Of a DNA stretch of 12,457 bases, positions 12,235-12,457 are shown piece by piece (the first letter of the stretch is position 1; each line of letters opens with the position of its first letter). A model generated the notes under the pieces. That model was given only the letters and a program-made list of their open reading frames with translations, was not told the origin of the DNA and did not search any database. The stretch is from Bacteroidota bacterium (lineage in GTDB: Bacteria; Bacteroidota; Bacteroidia; Chitinophagales; UBA2359), in the NCBI GenBank assembly GCA_020629895.1, contig JAHDCM010000047.1, positions 1 through 12,457 of the forward strand. The letters run 5' to 3'. The position numbers were made by a program, and so were the translations under genes.

Positions 12235-12437
12235 GGGCGTGTCCTTTTTTCGCCTCGCCTGTCCATGCGTTTACGCATCGACAGGCAGGAGGCGAAAAAA
12301 GGTCGGGCTATCCACTTGTAGTTGCCTTATACCTGCTTGTTCAGCATAATCCTAGCAGTGTCTTCCGCTGTCAGCCCTGCTAGTCTTTGCTTCACTAAGC
12401 AGCTATTTCGGCAAGCTACCGCTACTATCCCTCACGC
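12235..12437 (-). repeat. Structured intergenic element, copy 3
   Basis: Inverted relative to copies 1 and 2, so on the minus strand it reads GCGTGAGGGATAG first. P1 is GTAGCTTGCC with GGCAACTAC. P2 is ATAGCTGCTT (12406-12397) with AAGCAGGTAT (12338-12329). P3 is CTAGCAG (12383-12377) with CTGCTAG (12358-12352), around an 18-nt loop with three changes. GGATAGCCCGACC follows, then a copy-specific hairpin and GGACACGCCC. P3 carries a compensatory G-C to A-T change relative to copies 1 and 2, and P2 is almost wholly different in sequence yet still pairs. This copy lies upstream of and in the same direction as the envelope operon. Confidence 0.85.
12243..12302. repeat. Variable long hairpin of element copy 3
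   Basis: From outside in, CCTTTTTTCGCCTC pairs with GAGGCGAAAAAAGG, GCCTGTC with GACAGGC (2-nt bulge between), and ATGCG with CGCAT after a C-C mismatch, closing a TTTA loop. The ATGCG/CGCAT tip is shared with copy 1; the outer stem is unrelated to those of copies 1 and 2. Confidence 0.85.
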
Positions 12438-12457
12438 GGTAAACGTTTGAACGATTC

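Larger units (their letters stand above)
12125..12457. other. Upstream region of the envelope operon
   Basis: These 333 nt contain the candidate operon promoter (12155-12162), about 70 nt of AT-rich sequence, structured element copy 3 (12235-12437) and 20 nt of flank with the short palindrome AAACGTTT. No protein gene is visible. Whatever lies to the right of the window is unknown. Confidence 0.65.

Overview
The window looks like chromosomal DNA of a Bacteroidota bacterium, possibly near the Saprospiraceae, although the order is a guess. Supporting signs are an alpha-2-macroglobulin lipoprotein, beta-barrel outer-membrane proteins ending in GLGR-type strands, a COX15-type heme A synthase, weak Shine-Dalgarno sites and at least one TAnnTTTG-type promoter element. 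All six convincing genes lie on the minus strand, so transcription runs from high to low coordinates. There are no tRNA or rRNA genes, transposases, CRISPR arrays or phage genes.

In transcription order: (1) A two-gene envelope operon (12124 to 9272), 18 nt apart, encodes a secreted beta-barrel protein of unknown function and an outer-membrane barrel protein with coiled coils, a Pro/Ser/Asn repeat linker and a C-terminal OmpA-like domain. (2) A small methionine-rich lipoprotein (9099-8431) ends in a clear intrinsic terminator. (3) A 1809-residue alpha-2-macroglobulin lipoprotein with an intact CLEQ thioester motif (7886-2457) is probably a periplasmic protease trap. (4) A YugP-type membrane zinc metallopeptidase (2125-1433) has its own terminator. 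(5) A heme A synthase (1033 to beyond base 1) makes the cofactor of cytochrome oxidases. Apart from the shared envelope theme these are separate units, not one pathway.

The most interesting content is noncoding. Three copies of one intergenic element (2221-2445 and 8126-8368 on plus, 12235-12437 on minus) occupy three gene boundaries. Each has a conserved start (GCRTGAGGGATAG), a core of about 140 nt that folds into one long hairpin with a conserved 18-nt apical loop, a conserved GGATAGCCCGACC junction, a second long hairpin whose sequence differs in every copy, and a closing CAYGC that pairs with the first five bases. Several helices keep pairing while their sequence changes between copies, including the terminal one. 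This is direct evidence for selection on a folded RNA or single-stranded DNA. I cannot name the family. It is best viewed as a non-autonomous, REP/MITE-like structured repeat, or as a multicopy noncoding RNA.

Smaller points are two perfect dyads upstream of the heme A synthase gene, an OmpA-like domain that has lost its peptidoglycan-binding Asp, a 24-bp tandem repeat coding for an 8-residue linker repeat, and a tyrosine/acid-rich segment in the macroglobulin.
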